DNA of 64,000 bases, taken from assembly GCF_002934625.1 (NCBI RefSeq), contig NZ_PTJD01000001.1, positions 124,001 to 188,000 of the forward strand. Reading direction: 5' to 3'. Source of the stretch: Kineococcus xinjiangensis (GTDB lineage: Bacteria; Actinomycetota; Actinomycetes; Actinomycetales; Kineococcaceae). Made by a program: the position numbers and the translations under genes. Shown here piece after piece: positions 1 to 9,423 of this stretch (positions within the stretch are counted from its first letter, which is position 1; the number at the start of each line of letters is the position of its first letter). The notes beneath the pieces are model-generated. The model saw only the letters and a list, made by a program, of their open reading frames with translations, made no database searches and was not told where the DNA came from.

Positions 1-1386
1 GTCGTCGGCGAGGTCCCCGAACAGCTCCCGGTCCTCCAGGAACGCCGTCGGATCGTGGTGCTGGCGCGCCGCAGCCGCGGTCAGCCTGCCCCGCTGGCGG
101 TCCACGACCTCGATCGGCTCGCCCTGCTCGTCCACCCCCTCGGCGTAGCGCGCCCACGACGCCAGCACCGCGGCCGAACGGCGCACCTCGCCGCCGTGGG
201 AGAGCTGGTGCCGGATGACGGGGAGGAGCCACTTGGGGATGCGGTCCGAGGTCTCCGCGCACAGCCGCGCCAGGGTGTCGCGGATCTGCGCGTTCCCGAA
301 CCGCTCCAGCAGCTGCCGCTGGTAAGCGGCGAGGTCGATGCCCGGCACCGGCGGCAGGCTGGGCTGCGCTTCGTCGCGCATGTAGCCGAGGACGAACTCC
401 GCCAGGAGCGGGTCCCGGGCGGCCTCGTGCACGAAGCGGTGGCCCACGAGCCGCCCGAAGTAGGCCAGCGCCTGGTGACCGGCGTTCAGCAGGCGCAGCT
501 TCATCAGCTCGTAGGGCTCGACCTCCCCGACCACCTGCACACCCACCTCCTCCCAGGCGGGGCGCCCGGCCGCGAAGGAGTCCTCCAGCACCCACTGGCT
601 GAAGGGCTCGCAGACCACGGGCCACTCGTCGCGCACCCCGAGGATGCCCGCGACCTCGTCCCGCTCCGCGTCCGTCGTCTGGGGGGTGATGCGGTCCACC
701 ATGGAGTTGGGGAAGCGGACGTTCTCCTCGATCCACGCGCCGAGGCCGGGGTCGCACGCGGACGCGAACGCGCAGAAGGCGTGCCGCGTCACCTCGCCGT
801 TGCCCTGGACGTTGTCGCACGACATGACCGTGAAGGGCCCGACCCCGCGCTCGCGGCGCCGGGCGAGGGCCGCCGTCACCAGGCCGAACGTCGTCCGCCA
901 GGCGGCGCCGGGCTGCAGGTCGTGGACGACGTCGGGGTGCTCGAGGTCGAACCGGCCCGTGACGGCGTGGATGTTGTACCCGCCCTCGGTCACCGTCAGC
1001 GACACGATGCGGACGGCGGGGTCGGCCATCCGCTCGACCACCGCCAGGGGGTTCGCGGGGGCCAGCGCGTACTCCACGAGGGATCCGACGACCCGGGCCT
1101 GCCGGTGCCCGTCGGGGTGCTTCTCCAGCACGGTGTAGAGGCAGTCCTGGGTGGCCATGACGTCCCGCATCCGCGCATCCGCGGAGAGGACGCCGACGCC
1201 GCAGATCCCCCAGTCGTGCGCCCCGCCCCGACGCAGCAGGTCGTCGACGTAGACGGCCTGGTGAGCGCGGTGGAAGCCGCCGACGCCGATGTGCACGATG
1301 CCGGGCCGCACGCGGGCCCTGTCGTAGTCCGGCACGGGCACCCGAGCACCGACGCCCGGCGACGTCCCGGAGCACAGGAGTTGCAT
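1..1386 (-). CDS. mtlK: Mannitol/polyol dehydrogenase, MDH family (C-terminus cut by window edge)
   Basis: NAD-dependent long-chain polyol dehydrogenase that would interconvert mannitol and fructose or a related polyol/ketose pair in the cytoplasm. The ATG at 1386-1384 is preceded on the minus strand by AGGGAGGA at good spacing. The first 462 codons are present. The N-terminal Rossmann signature IVHIGVGGFHRAHQ lies near residue 27, and the catalytic K-x5-N-x2-H motif (KLRLLNAGH) is encoded around 490-515. Family members are about 480-500 residues, so only the last 20-40 are missing. It is divergent from the glycerophosphotransferase-like gene at 1603, and a second paralogue follows at 2897. 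The exact polyol (mannitol, arabinitol, sorbitol) and a fructuronate reductase role cannot be separated from sequence alone. Confidence 0.85.
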   Translation of the reverse strand, partial: MQLLCSGTSPGVGARVPVPDYDRARVRPGIVHIGVGGFHRAHQAVYVDDLLRRGGAHDWGICGVGVLSADARMRDVMATQDCLYTVLEKHPDGHRQARVVGSLVEYALAPANPLAVVERMADPAVRIVSLTVTEGGYNIHAVTGRFDLEHPDVVHDLQPGAAWRTTFGLVTAALARRRERGVGPFTVMSCDNVQGNGEVTRHAFCAFASACDPGLGAWIEENVRFPNSMVDRITPQTTDAERDEVAGILGVRDEWPVVCEPFSQWVLEDSFAAGRPAWEEVGVQVVGEVEPYELMKLRLLNAGHQALAYFGRLVGHRFVHEAARDPLLAEFVLGYMRDEAQPSLPPVPGIDLAAYQRQLLERFGNAQIRDTLARLCAETSDRIPKWLLPVIRHQLSHGGEVRRSAAVLASWARYAEGVDEQGEPIEVVDRQRGRLTAAAARQHHDPTAFLEDRELFGDLADD

Positions 1387-1518
1387 GCAGTCCTCCCTGG
1401 TGGGTGCGTCCGTCCATCCTGCCCCATCGCGCAGGAAGCGGCCGGGAACGCCGCCGGGCGCCTCGACGGCACCACAGCCCGCTCCCCGGGGGAACCCTGA
1501 GTGGGCCGCAGTGCCGTT

Positions 1519-1542
1519 CACGGGCATCATGGGGAGCCCGTG
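1519..1542. promoter_or_regulatory. Inverted repeat in the divergent mtlK / glycerophosphotransferase promoter region
   Basis: CACGGGC at 1519-1525 pairs exactly with GCCCGTG at 1536-1542 across a 10-base spacer. It lies in the 216-base gap between two divergent genes, where a repressor operator would be expected. No regulator is encoded next to it, so its role is open. Confidence 0.3.
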
Positions 1543-1602
1543 CGCCGTTGATGGGGTTGGGCAGCAGCCCCGAGGAGCGCCCGCAGAGCACAGAGGTGTT
1601 GC

Positions 1603-2694
1603 GTGACCAAGAGGTCCAAGGTCGTCTACCACAGCTTCGAAGGCAGGTACACGGATTCCCCGCGTGCCGTCTACGAGTCGCTGCTGGCACGAGGCGACGA
1701 CCTCGAGCACGTGTGGCTGTCGGCGCCGGCCCACGCCCACGGGTTCCCGCCCGGCATCGTCACGGTCCCCTACGGCGGCGAGGAGTGCGTCGCGGCGCTG
1801 GAGTCCGCGGACGTCGTCGTCTCGAACACCCACATCGACCTGGACTGGCACAAGCCCGCCGGCTCGACGTACGTGCAGACCTGGCACGGCACCCCGCTGA
1901 AGACCATCCACTGGGACGTGCTCTTCGCTCCCGAGGGCCGGTTGGCGCGGCTGGACCAGGACATCGCCCGCTGGGACGCGCTGCTCTCGCCGAACACCGC
2001 CAGCACCGGCCCGCTCCGCGGCGCCTTCCGCTTCGCGGGACCCGTGCACGAGACGGGCTATCCCCGCAACGACGTGCTCAACGCGCCCGACCGGGAGGAA
2101 CGGCGAGCGAAGATCCGGGCGGCCCTGGGGATCGCGGAGGGAACCACCGCCGTCCTGTACACGCCCACGTGGCGCGACGACGACGTCTTCGGCGACGGCC
2201 CGGACTTCTCCCTGCACCTGGACCTGGAGGCGTTCGCCGAGCGCCTCGGGCAGGACCACGTCCTGCTGCTCCGCCTGCACTACATGGTCTCCGGGGCCCT
2301 GGGCACGGTCGACGTGCCCGGCGTCCTCGACGTGTCGTTCCACCCGGACATCGCCGACCTGTACCTCGCGGCCGACGCGATGGTGACGGACTACTCCTCC
2401 ACGATGTTCGACTTCGCGGTGACGGGCAGGCCGATCCTGTACTTCCCGTACGACCTGGAGCACTACCGCTCGAAGCTGCGCGGGTTCTACTTCGACTACG
2501 AGGCGATCGCCCCGGGCCCCGTCCTGCGCAGCAGCGAGGAGGTCGTCGACGCCGTCGCAGACCTCGACGCCGTCGCCGCCCGGCACCGGGACCGCTACGC
2601 GCGGTTCCGCGAGACGTTCTGCCACCTGGAGGACGGGCACGCGACCGAACGGGTCCTCGACCTGTTCTTCCCGCAAGCCGCAGCACGTGGCTGA
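1603..2694 (+). CDS. CDP-glycerol glycerophosphotransferase family protein (TagB/TagF-like)
   Basis: Predicted polymerase or primase of polyol-phosphate chains, moving a glycerol-phosphate type unit from a CDP-activated donor onto a cell-envelope glycan. The 363-residue protein has the family hallmarks: QTWHGTPLK near residue 91, the segment GYPRND near 148, and the donor-site region VTDYSSTMFDF near 259. It corresponds to the single catalytic domain of TagB-like enzymes (about 380 residues) and lacks the extra N-terminal region of TagF. It starts at GTG with GAGGTG four bases upstream. Its stop overlaps the longest open frame of the next gene. The pairing with polyol dehydrogenases hints at a polyol-containing wall polymer, but that is inference. 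No signal peptide is visible. Confidence 0.8.
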   Translation: MTKRSKVVYHSFEGRYTDSPRAVYESLLARGDDLEHVWLSAPAHAHGFPPGIVTVPYGGEECVAALESADVVVSNTHIDLDWHKPAGSTYVQTWHGTPLKTIHWDVLFAPEGRLARLDQDIARWDALLSPNTASTGPLRGAFRFAGPVHETGYPRNDVLNAPDREERRAKIRAALGIAEGTTAVLYTPTWRDDDVFGDGPDFSLHLDLEAFAERLGQDHVLLLRLHYMVSGALGTVDVPGVLDVSFHPDIADLYLAADAMVTDYSSTMFDFAVTGRPILYFPYDLEHYRSKLRGFYFDYEAIAPGPVLRSSEEVVDAVADLDAVAARHRDRYARFRETFCHLEDGHATERVLDLFFPQAAARG

Positions 2695-2835
2695 GGGCGT
2701 CGCACACCGGCGCGGCTCCGCACCGACCGTCCCCACCGGGGACCGGCCGAGGAGTTCCGGTGCGCTCGCGGCGCTGGAACCGTCCCGCGGGAACCACGCG
2801 CCCGGGACCGGTCCCGGGCCGTCGAACCCCGCAGC

Positions 2836-2905
2836 GGGAAACCTGGAGCCGGGAAACCTGGAGCCGGGAAACGTCGAGCCGGTGAACGTCGAGCCGGTGA
2901 ACGCC
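2836..2905 (+). repeat. 15-bp tandem repeat, about 4.7 copies
   Basis: Units GGGAAACCTGGAGCC (2836-2850 and 2851-2865), GGGAAACGTCGAGCC (2866-2880), GGTGAACGTCGAGCC (2881-2895) and a partial GGTGAACGCC (2896-2905) follow one another without gaps. If translated they read as repeated NLEPG / NVEPV. The repeat supplies the two in-frame GTG codons at 2882 and 2897 that are the likely starts of the downstream dehydrogenase. Confidence 0.85.
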
Positions 2906-4381
2906 GGGGCGGGAGGCGCCGGGCTGTCGAACTCCGCGCTGCACGGCCTCCCCGCCGCCGTCGCGGTTCCCCGTTACGACCGGGACGGACTCGTTCCCGC
3001 GATCGTGCACATCGGCGTGGGGGGCTTCCACCGAGCGCACCAGCAGGTGTACTTCGACGAACTCTGCCGCCGCACGGGAACGCCCGGATGGGGCGTGATC
3101 GGCGTGGGCCTGCACCGTCCCCTGATGGGCCAGGTCCTGCGGGCACAGGACGGCCTGTACACCGTGGTCGTGCGCTCCGCGGAGGGCGACGAGGTGCGCG
3201 TGGTGGGCTCCCTGGTGGACTACCTGTTCGCCCCCGACGACCCGGAGGCGGTGTTGGGCGTCCTGGCCGACGAGCGGACGCGGATCGTCACCCTGACGAT
3301 CACCGACACCGCCTACCCCGACGGGGAGGTGGACGTCGGCCTCGACGAGGTCCGCGCCGACGTGGAGCACCCCGAGGCGCCGGGAACCGCCTTCGGCTAC
3401 CTCGTGGAGGCGCTGGCACGGCGACGCGGGGCCGGCCTGCCGCCCCTGACCGTGCTGTCCTGCGACAACGTGCCCCACAACGGCGGCGCCACCCGCGCGG
3501 CCGTCGTGTCGACCGCCCGGCTGCGCGATCCGGAGCTCGCCGACTGGATCGACCAGCGGGTGTCCTTCCCCTCCTGCATGGTGGACCGGATCACCCCCGA
3601 GACCACCCCGGAGCTGCGGGAGGAGGTCGCTGCCCGCCTCGGCGTCCGAGATGCGTGGCCGGTGGTCACCGAGCCGTTCTCGCAGTGGATCATCGAGGAC
3701 GACTTCTGCAACGGCCGTCCGCCGCTGGAGCTGGCGGGAGCGCAGTTCGTCGAGGACGTCGCCCCCTACTCGCTGCTGAAGACGCGGCTGCTCAACGGCG
3801 TCCACAGTGCCCTGGGACACCTGGCGCGCCTGAGCGGTTTCGGGACCGCCCCCGAGGCGCTCGCCGATCCCGTGCTGCGCGACTACGCGGTGGGCTACCT
3901 GCACGAGGTCGCCGCCCTGCTGCAGGCGCCACCGGGCGTCGATCTCGCCGCCTACTGCGACGCCACGATCGAGCGGCTCTCCAACCACCGCCTCGCCGAC
4001 CGCATCCCCCGCCTCTGCCGGCGGGGGTCCACGAAGATCCCCGCCTACGTCCTCCCGTCGCTGCGCAGCGCCCTCCGGCGGGACGCCCCGCGGGCCCACC
4101 TCGTCCTCGCCACCGCGGCGTGGATGCGGGCCCTGCGGGGCACCGACCACCGCGGGCGGCCGTTCGAGCTCGACGACGCCGACGGCCTGCGGCTGCAGCC
4201 GGTGGCACGGGCGGCGGGCACGGACCCGCGCCCCCTCCTCGACCGGCGGGACGTCTTCGGCTCCCTCGGCGACGACCCGCGGGCGGTGCGCGAGCTGCGC
4301 GGCGCGCTCGAGGCGCTGGACCGCGACCCGCTGGCCGCGGCGGTGCTGGCGCGCAGCGGCGCCAGGGGGTGGGCCGCGTGA
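2897..4381 (+). CDS. Mannitol dehydrogenase family protein, second paralogue
   Basis: Second polyol/hexuronate dehydrogenase of the same family as the gene at 1386. The Rossmann motif IVHIGVGGFHRAHQ and the catalytic KTRLLNGVHS motif are both intact. The frame is open back to a GTG at 2687 that overlaps the previous stop, which would give 564 residues. However, family homology begins only at LSNSALHGLP, and the 70 codons before 2897 have unusually many A/T third positions. I therefore place the start at GTG 2897 (494 residues, normal family length), with GTG 2882 as an alternative. No convincing ribosome binding site precedes any candidate. The downstream HAD gene overlaps the stop by four bases (GTGA), so both are co-translated. 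Confidence 0.85.
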   Translation: MNAGAGGAGLSNSALHGLPAAVAVPRYDRDGLVPAIVHIGVGGFHRAHQQVYFDELCRRTGTPGWGVIGVGLHRPLMGQVLRAQDGLYTVVVRSAEGDEVRVVGSLVDYLFAPDDPEAVLGVLADERTRIVTLTITDTAYPDGEVDVGLDEVRADVEHPEAPGTAFGYLVEALARRRGAGLPPLTVLSCDNVPHNGGATRAAVVSTARLRDPELADWIDQRVSFPSCMVDRITPETTPELREEVAARLGVRDAWPVVTEPFSQWIIEDDFCNGRPPLELAGAQFVEDVAPYSLLKTRLLNGVHSALGHLARLSGFGTAPEALADPVLRDYAVGYLHEVAALLQAPPGVDLAAYCDATIERLSNHRLADRIPRLCRRGSTKIPAYVLPSLRSALRRDAPRAHLVLATAAWMRALRGTDHRGRPFELDDADGLRLQPVARAAGTDPRPLLDRRDVFGSLGDDPRAVRELRGALEALDRDPLAAAVLARSGARGWAA

Positions 4382-5196
4382 CCACGCAGACCCCGGTGCG
4401 GGCGCTCCTCCTCGACGCCGACGGCAACCTCTTCCCGTCCGAGGAGCCCGCGTTCGTCGCCTCGACGGCCGTCGTGAACCGCTTCCTCGCCGCGCACGGC
4501 GTGGATCACCGCTACGAACCGGAGCCGCTGCGACGCGCGGCCGCGGGCAGGAACTTCCGCGCCACCGCGCTCCTCCTCGCCGGACAGCACGGCATCCGGG
4601 TCGAACCGGGGCTCGACGCCGCGACGGCCGGGACGGACGCCGACGGGATCCCCGGTACGGCCCCCGTCCTGACCCGCGAGGCGCTGGAGCGGTGGGTCGA
4701 GGAGGAACGCAGCGCGGTCGTGGCGCACCTGCGCAGCGTGCTGCAGCCGGATGCCGCCGTGCTGGAGGCACTGAACACGCTCGTCGCCCGCTACGAGGTC
4801 GTGGTGGTGAGCAGTAGCGCCGACGCCCGCCTCGCAGCGTGCTTCGAGGCGACCGGCATGGCCGAGTTCTTCCCCGCCGAGCGGCGCTTCAGCGCGGAGG
4901 ACTCCCTGCCCCGTCCCGTCAGCAAGCCGGACCCTGCCGTCTACCTGCACGCGCTGGAGCGCCTGGGGCTGCAACCGCACGAGGCGGTCGCGGTCGAGGA
5001 CTCCGTGACCGGCACCCGCTCAGCGGTCGCCGCGGGCATCCGGACCATCGGCAACGTCCTCTTCGCGGCGCCGGGCGAACGCAGCGCGCACGAGGCGGAG
5101 CTGCGGGCCGTCGGGGCCGCGCCGGTCGTCGCCTCCTGGGCCGAGGTGGTGCAGCTGCTCCCCGGGCCGGCCCCGCGGGAGCCCGCGACGCACTGA
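4378..5196 (+). CDS. HAD-superfamily sugar-phosphatase-like hydrolase
   Basis: Predicted phosphatase acting on a small phosphorylated substrate, probably a sugar or polyol phosphate given its place behind two polyol dehydrogenases. The 272-residue protein has the four HAD motifs: DADGNL (nucleophile Asp near residue 13), the VSSSAD serine region, SKPDPAVY with the catalytic lysine, and VEDSVTG. A beta-phosphoglucomutase-like or CbbY-like role cannot be excluded. The GTG start overlaps the preceding stop by four bases. A hairpin follows the stop directly. Confidence 0.8.
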   Translation: MTTQTPVRALLLDADGNLFPSEEPAFVASTAVVNRFLAAHGVDHRYEPEPLRRAAAGRNFRATALLLAGQHGIRVEPGLDAATAGTDADGIPGTAPVLTREALERWVEEERSAVVAHLRSVLQPDAAVLEALNTLVARYEVVVVSSSADARLAACFEATGMAEFFPAERRFSAEDSLPRPVSKPDPAVYLHALERLGLQPHEAVAVEDSVTGTRSAVAAGIRTIGNVLFAAPGERSAHEAELRAVGAAPVVASWAEVVQLLPGPAPREPATH

Positions 5197-5227
5197 GGGG
5201 TTGCGCCACCTGCCGGGGCGCGACCCC
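5197..5227. terminator. Bidirectional terminator-like hairpin between convergent genes
   Basis: GGGGTTGCGCC at 5197-5207 pairs with GGCGCGACCCC at 5217-5227 (one G-T pair) around a nine-base loop. It begins at the base after the HAD stop and ends about 20 bases before the stop of the convergent dehydratase gene. No T-run follows, which is usual in actinobacteria. Confidence 0.6.
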
Positions 5228-5247
5228 GCCGCCGGGACGGCAGCGGC

Positions 5248-5577
5248 TCAGGGAACGGCGCCACCCACCGCAGCGCCGCCGGCCGCCGCGACCGCCAGTT
5301 CGCTGACCCGCGCCGCGAGCGCGGTGTCGCGAGCCGTGACGCGGCCGCCTGCGCAGTGCGTCGTGGTGCGCACGACGACGAGGCGGTAGCGCCAGTCGAC
5401 GTCCGGGTGGTGGTCGGCGTCCTCGGCGTCCGCGGCCACGGCGGTGAGGAAGCGCACGGCCGCCGCCGACGTGGCGAAAGAGAACTCCGCCCGCAGGGCG
5501 TCACCGTCGAGGCGCCAGTCCGGCAGGCCGGCGAAAGCGGTCTCGACGTCGGCGGCAGGCAGCGGGGTCAGGCCCAT
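5248..5577 (-). CDS. phhB: Pterin-4a-carbinolamine dehydratase family protein
   Basis: Small dehydratase (109 residues) that in characterised members dehydrates 4a-hydroxytetrahydropterin to recycle the pterin cofactor of aromatic amino-acid hydroxylases. The family signature is clear in the second half: DHHPDVDWRYRLV followed by TTTHCAGGRVTARD, which supplies the active-site histidines. No aromatic hydroxylase is encoded nearby. As in many bacteria the protein may act in molybdopterin metabolism or another pterin-dependent step. It lies 44 bases downstream of the ABC exporter on the same strand and may share its transcript. Confidence 0.85.
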   Translation of the reverse strand: MGLTPLPAADVETAFAGLPDWRLDGDALRAEFSFATSAAAVRFLTAVAADAEDADHHPDVDWRYRLVVVRTTTHCAGGRVTARDTALAARVSELAVAAAGGAAVGGAVP

Positions 5578-5621
5578 GCCGGCCGAGTCTGCCGCCCGGC
5601 GCACCGCACCACCAGCGGTCC

Positions 5622-8600
5622 TCAGCCGACGGGCGCGCCGCCCGCGGTGAACGCCGACCACAGCCGGGCGTACGGACCGCCCGCGGTGACCAGCTCGGCG
5701 TGCGGGCCCTGCTCCACCACCCGCCCCTCGTGCAGGACGACGACGCGGTCGGCGCGGGCGGCGGTGGTGAGCCGGTGCGCCACCACCAGGGTGGTGCGCC
5801 GGTGTGCCAGGGCGTCGCTCGCACGCGCCACCACGGCCTCGGTCGCCGGGTCCAGCGCCGCCGTGGCCTCGTCGAGCAGCAGCACGTCCGGGTCGACGAG
5901 GTGGGCGCGGGCCAGTGCCACGAGCTGGCGCTGGCCCGCGGAGAGGTTGCGACCCCGCTCGCCCACCTCGAAGCCGTAGCCGCCGGGCAGCGCGCGGATG
6001 ACGTCGTCGGCGCCCACGGCCCGGGCGGCGGCCACCACCTCGTCCTCCCGCGCCTCCGGCCGCGCGTAGGCGATGGCCTGCGCGACCGTCCCCTCGAACA
6101 GGTGTGCCTCCTGCGGCACCACCCCCAGCCGGTGCCGGTACCCGGCGAGGTCGAGGTCGCGCAGGTCGTGGCCGTCGGCGCACACCACCCCGGCGGTGGG
6201 GTCGTGGAAGCGGGCGACGAGCTTGACCACGGTCGACTTGCCCGCTCCCGTCTCCCCCACCAGGGCCACCGTCTCCCCCGCTCCCACGTGCAGGTCCACG
6301 TCGGTCAGGGCGGGCTGCCCCGTGCCGTAGGCGAACGACACCGACCGCAGCCGGATCTCGCCGCGCAGGCTCCGCACCGGCAGGGCGTCGGCCCGCACCG
6401 GGGTGCTGGTGGGGGTGCGCAGCAGGTCCCGCAGGCGGCGCAGGCCCACCGACGCCTGCTGGTAGCCGTCGAAGACCTGCGAGAGCTGCTGGATCGGGGC
6501 GAAGAACAGGTCGACGTAGAGCAGGAAGGCGACGAGGACGCCGATGCTGATGTCGCCGTCGCGGACCATCGCGGCGCCCGCCACCAGCACCAGCGCGGTG
6601 GTGGCCTCGTTGAGGAACTGCATGAACGGGAAGTACGTCGCGATCATGCGCTGGGCGCGCAGCCGGGAGTCGAGGTACGCCGCACCCGCGGCCCGGAACC
6701 CGTCGAGGGCGGCGTCGGTGCGCACGAACGCCTGGGTGAGGCGGACGCCGGCGACCCCCTCCTGGAAGCGGGTGTTCACGACGCTGACCCGCTCCCGGGA
6801 CTCCGTGTAGGCGGGTCCGGAGCGGCGGCGGAAGACGACCGTCGCCACCACCAGCACCGGCAGCACCGCGGCGGCCACGAGGGCGAGGTCGGCGTCCAGC
6901 AGCAACATGGCCCCGAGCACGCCCAGCACCGACAGCACGCTCACCATCGCCTGCGCCACGCCCGTCTGCAGGAACGTGGAGAGAGCGTCGATGTCCGTCG
7001 TCATCCGCGTCATGATCCGGCCGGCCTGCTCGCGCTCGTAGTAGTCCAGGCCGAGGCGCTGCAGGTGGGCGAACGTCTTGACGCGCAGCACGAGCAGCAG
7101 CCGCTCCCCCGTGCGCCCGGTCACGCGGGTCTGCACGACGACCACCGCCCACGCGGCGGCGACGACCAGCGCCGCGGCGCCCGAGGCGAGCAGCAGCGCG
7201 GAGAGGTCCCGGCCGAGGACGCCCGCGTCCACGCCGGAGCGGATCAGCAGGGGCAGGACGAGCTGCGCCGCGGCGTCGAGCGCCACCAGCAGCAGCCCCA
7301 CCGCCAGGGACCGGCGGAACGGGCGCAGCAGACGGGCGAGCGTGAACGCCGGATCCGCCTCCCGGGCGGCGGCGGGGTCGACGTCGGGCGCGTCCCGCGC
7401 CGGGGGCAGCGCCGCCAGCCGCGCCAGCAGCTGCGGGTCGGGCGGCATCGTCCCGGCGCCCGGGACACGCCCCGACCGGCGGCCCGAGCGCGGCGCCCTG
7501 ACGGCCTCGACGACGGGCTCGACGACGGGCTCGACGACGGGCTCGGCGGGGCCGCTGCGCCGCAGCTGCCGAGCCGCGTCCGAGGAGGCGGGGTCGAAGA
7601 GGCGGCGGTACAGCTCGCAGCGCGCGGACAGCTCCTCGTCGGTGCCGGAGTCCACCACCCGGCCGCCGTCGAGGACGACGATGCGCTGCGCCAGCCGCAG
7701 CGTCGAGCGCCGGTGCGCGACGAGGATCGTGGTGCGCCCGGCCAGCAGCGGGCGCAGGTTGGCGACGATGCGCTCCTCCACCCGCGCGTCGATCGCCGAG
7801 GTGGCGTCGTCGAGCAGCAGCAGGCGCCGGTCGGCGAGCAGGGCCCTGGCGAGGGCGAGGCGCTGGCGCTGACCGCCGGACAGGGTGAGGCCCCGCTCGC
7901 CGACGACGCTGTCCCACCCGCGCTCCAGCCGCTCCACGAAGCCCAGGGCGTCGGCGGCGACCAGGGCCGCGCGGACCTCCTCGTCGGTGGCGCCGGGGCG
8001 GCCGTAGGCGACGTTGTCACGCACGGAGGCGGAGAACAGGAAGCCGTCCTCGGGGACGAGACCGACGGCGCCGCGCAGCTCCGCCGACGACAGCTCCCGC
8101 ACGTCGACGCCCTCGACGAGGACGCACCCGCCGTCGGGGTCGTAGAAGCGCGGCAGCAGCTTCACGATGCTGGACTTGCCGGAGCCCGCCGTGCCCACGA
8201 GCGCGACCGTCTCCCCCGCCGCCACCCGCAGGCTCACCCCCTGCAGCACGGGGCGCTCGGGGTCGTAGCCGAAGACGACGTCGCGCAGCTCCACGCCGAG
8301 GGGGCCGGCGGGCAGCGGCCGCGGGACGGGTGGATCGGTGACCTCACCGGTGGCGTCCACGACCTGCAGGACGCGCTCCATCCCGGCACGGGCCAGCTGG
8401 CCCACCGTCAGCAGCGCGGCCACCTGGCGCACCGGCGAGACGAGCGCCGCCAGGTAGGTGGAGAACGCCAGGAACGTGCCGATGGTGATGTCGCCGCGCA
8501 GCGCCAGCCAGCCGCCGAGCGCCAGCACCCCCACCTGCCCCAGCGCCGGGACGGCCTGCAGCGCCGGGGCGTAGCGGCTGTTCAGCCGCACCACGCGCAT

Positions 8601-9323
8601 GCGCTCGGCGAACAGCTCGGTGACGGCGCCCTCCAGCCGGTGCAGCTCGGTGTCCTCCTGCCCGAACCCCTTCACCACCCGCACGCCCGTGACCGCCGCC
8701 TCCACCCGCGAGGCCACCGCCGCGGCCCTCGCCTGCGCGGAGTAGTTCGCCGGGAACAGGTCCCGGCGGCTGCGCACCGCGATCCAGGCCAGCGCCGGGC
8801 CCACGGCGAGTGCGACGAGGGTCAGCAGCGGTGAGAGGACCGCCATGACGACGAGGGAGGTGCAGAACAGCACGACGTTGCCGGCGAGGCGGGCGGCGAA
8901 CGCCAGCAGTCCCTGCACGAGCTGCACGTCGGTGATGGACCGGCTCACCACCTGCCCGGTCTGCAGGGCGTCGAGGCGGCGCCCGTCCATCCGCTGCACG
9001 GCGGCGAAGACGTCGTCGCGCAGGTCGAGCTGCACGCCGAGGGAGAGCCGGCCGGCGGCGTAGCGGCGGGCGAAGCCGAGCCCGAAGACCAGCACCCCGG
9101 CCGCGAGGAGGAGACCCGCCCACGGCAGCAGCGAGGCCCCCTCGTCGGGGAGGACGGAGTCGATGACGTGACGGACCACCAGGGGGACGAGCGCGGCGAC
9201 ACCCGAGCCGAGGACGGCGCAGCCGAAGGTGGTGACGACGTCACGGGGGTGGCGCCGGCAGTACCCCGCGAGGCGGCGCAGCCAGCCCCGCCCGGCGGTA
9301 CCGGCGCGGGGCTCGGCGGACAC
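5622..9323 (-). CDS. Single-chain ABC exporter with two TMD-NBD halves
   Basis: A fused version of the heterodimeric type IV ABC exporters (TM287/288-like), 1233 residues from GTG 9323. The order is TMD1, NBD1, a Pro/Val/Arg-rich linker, TMD2, NBD2. NBD1 has Walker [10 protein letters not shown] near residue 375, signature LSGGQ, and Walker [13 protein letters not shown] near 503, where the catalytic glutamate is aspartate. NBD2 has Walker [10 protein letters not shown] near 1023, a variant signature LSAGQ and a normal [11 protein letters not shown] near 1150. Both have the H-loop VAHR. This asymmetry gives one degenerate and one canonical ATP site. The linker encoded near 7505-7552 contains a 12-bp tandem repeat read as EPVV three times. 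The substrate is unknown; drugs, lipids or peptides are usual. Confidence 0.9.
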   Translation of the reverse strand: MSAEPRAGTAGRGWLRRLAGYCRRHPRDVVTTFGCAVLGSGVAALVPLVVRHVIDSVLPDEGASLLPWAGLLLAAGVLVFGLGFARRYAAGRLSLGVQLDLRDDVFAAVQRMDGRRLDALQTGQVVSRSITDVQLVQGLLAFAARLAGNVVLFCTSLVVMAVLSPLLTLVALAVGPALAWIAVRSRRDLFPANYSAQARAAAVASRVEAAVTGVRVVKGFGQEDTELHRLEGAVTELFAERMRVVRLNSRYAPALQAVPALGQVGVLALGGWLALRGDITIGTFLAFSTYLAALVSPVRQVAALLTVGQLARAGMERVLQVVDATGEVTDPPVPRPLPAGPLGVELRDVVFGYDPERPVLQGVSLRVAAGETVALVGTAGSGKSSIVKLLPRFYDPDGGCVLVEGVDVRELSSAELRGAVGLVPEDGFLFSASVRDNVAYGRPGATDEEVRAALVAADALGFVERLERGWDSVVGERGLTLSGGQRQRLALARALLADRRLLLLDDATSAIDARVEERIVANLRPLLAGRTTILVAHRRSTLRLAQRIVVLDGGRVVDSGTDEELSARCELYRRLFDPASSDAARQLRRSGPAEPVVEPVVEPVVEAVRAPRSGRRSGRVPGAGTMPPDPQLLARLAALPPARDAPDVDPAAAREADPAFTLARLLRPFRRSLAVGLLLVALDAAAQLVLPLLIRSGVDAGVLGRDLSALLLASGAAALVVAAAWAVVVVQTRVTGRTGERLLLVLRVKTFAHLQRLGLDYYEREQAGRIMTRMTTDIDALSTFLQTGVAQAMVSVLSVLGVLGAMLLLDADLALVAAAVLPVLVVATVVFRRRSGPAYTESRERVSVVNTRFQEGVAGVRLTQAFVRTDAALDGFRAAGAAYLDSRLRAQRMIATYFPFMQFLNEATTALVLVAGAAMVRDGDISIGVLVAFLLYVDLFFAPIQQLSQVFDGYQQASVGLRRLRDLLRTPTSTPVRADALPVRSLRGEIRLRSVSFAYGTGQPALTDVDLHVGAGETVALVGETGAGKSTVVKLVARFHDPTAGVVCADGHDLRDLDLAGYRHRLGVVPQEAHLFEGTVAQAIAYARPEAREDEVVAAARAVGADDVIRALPGGYGFEVGERGRNLSAGQRQLVALARAHLVDPDVLLLDEATAALDPATEAVVARASDALAHRRTTLVVAHRLTTAARADRVVVLHEGRVVEQGPHAELVTAGGPYARLWSAFTAGGAPVG

Positions 9324-9423
9324 GAACGCCCATGCTAGGCAGCCCGGGACCCCGCGGCCCGCCGGGGAGCACGGCCCCGCGGGCCGCCGGAACAGCGGGC
9401 ACGCCGCCCGGGTTGCGGCAGCC

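Noticed and set aside
5700-8834. Open plus-strand frame of about 1000 codons opposite the ABC exporter
   Set aside because: Composition is His/Arg/Gly/Asp-rich with no domain; the exporter on the other strand has both Walker motifs twice.
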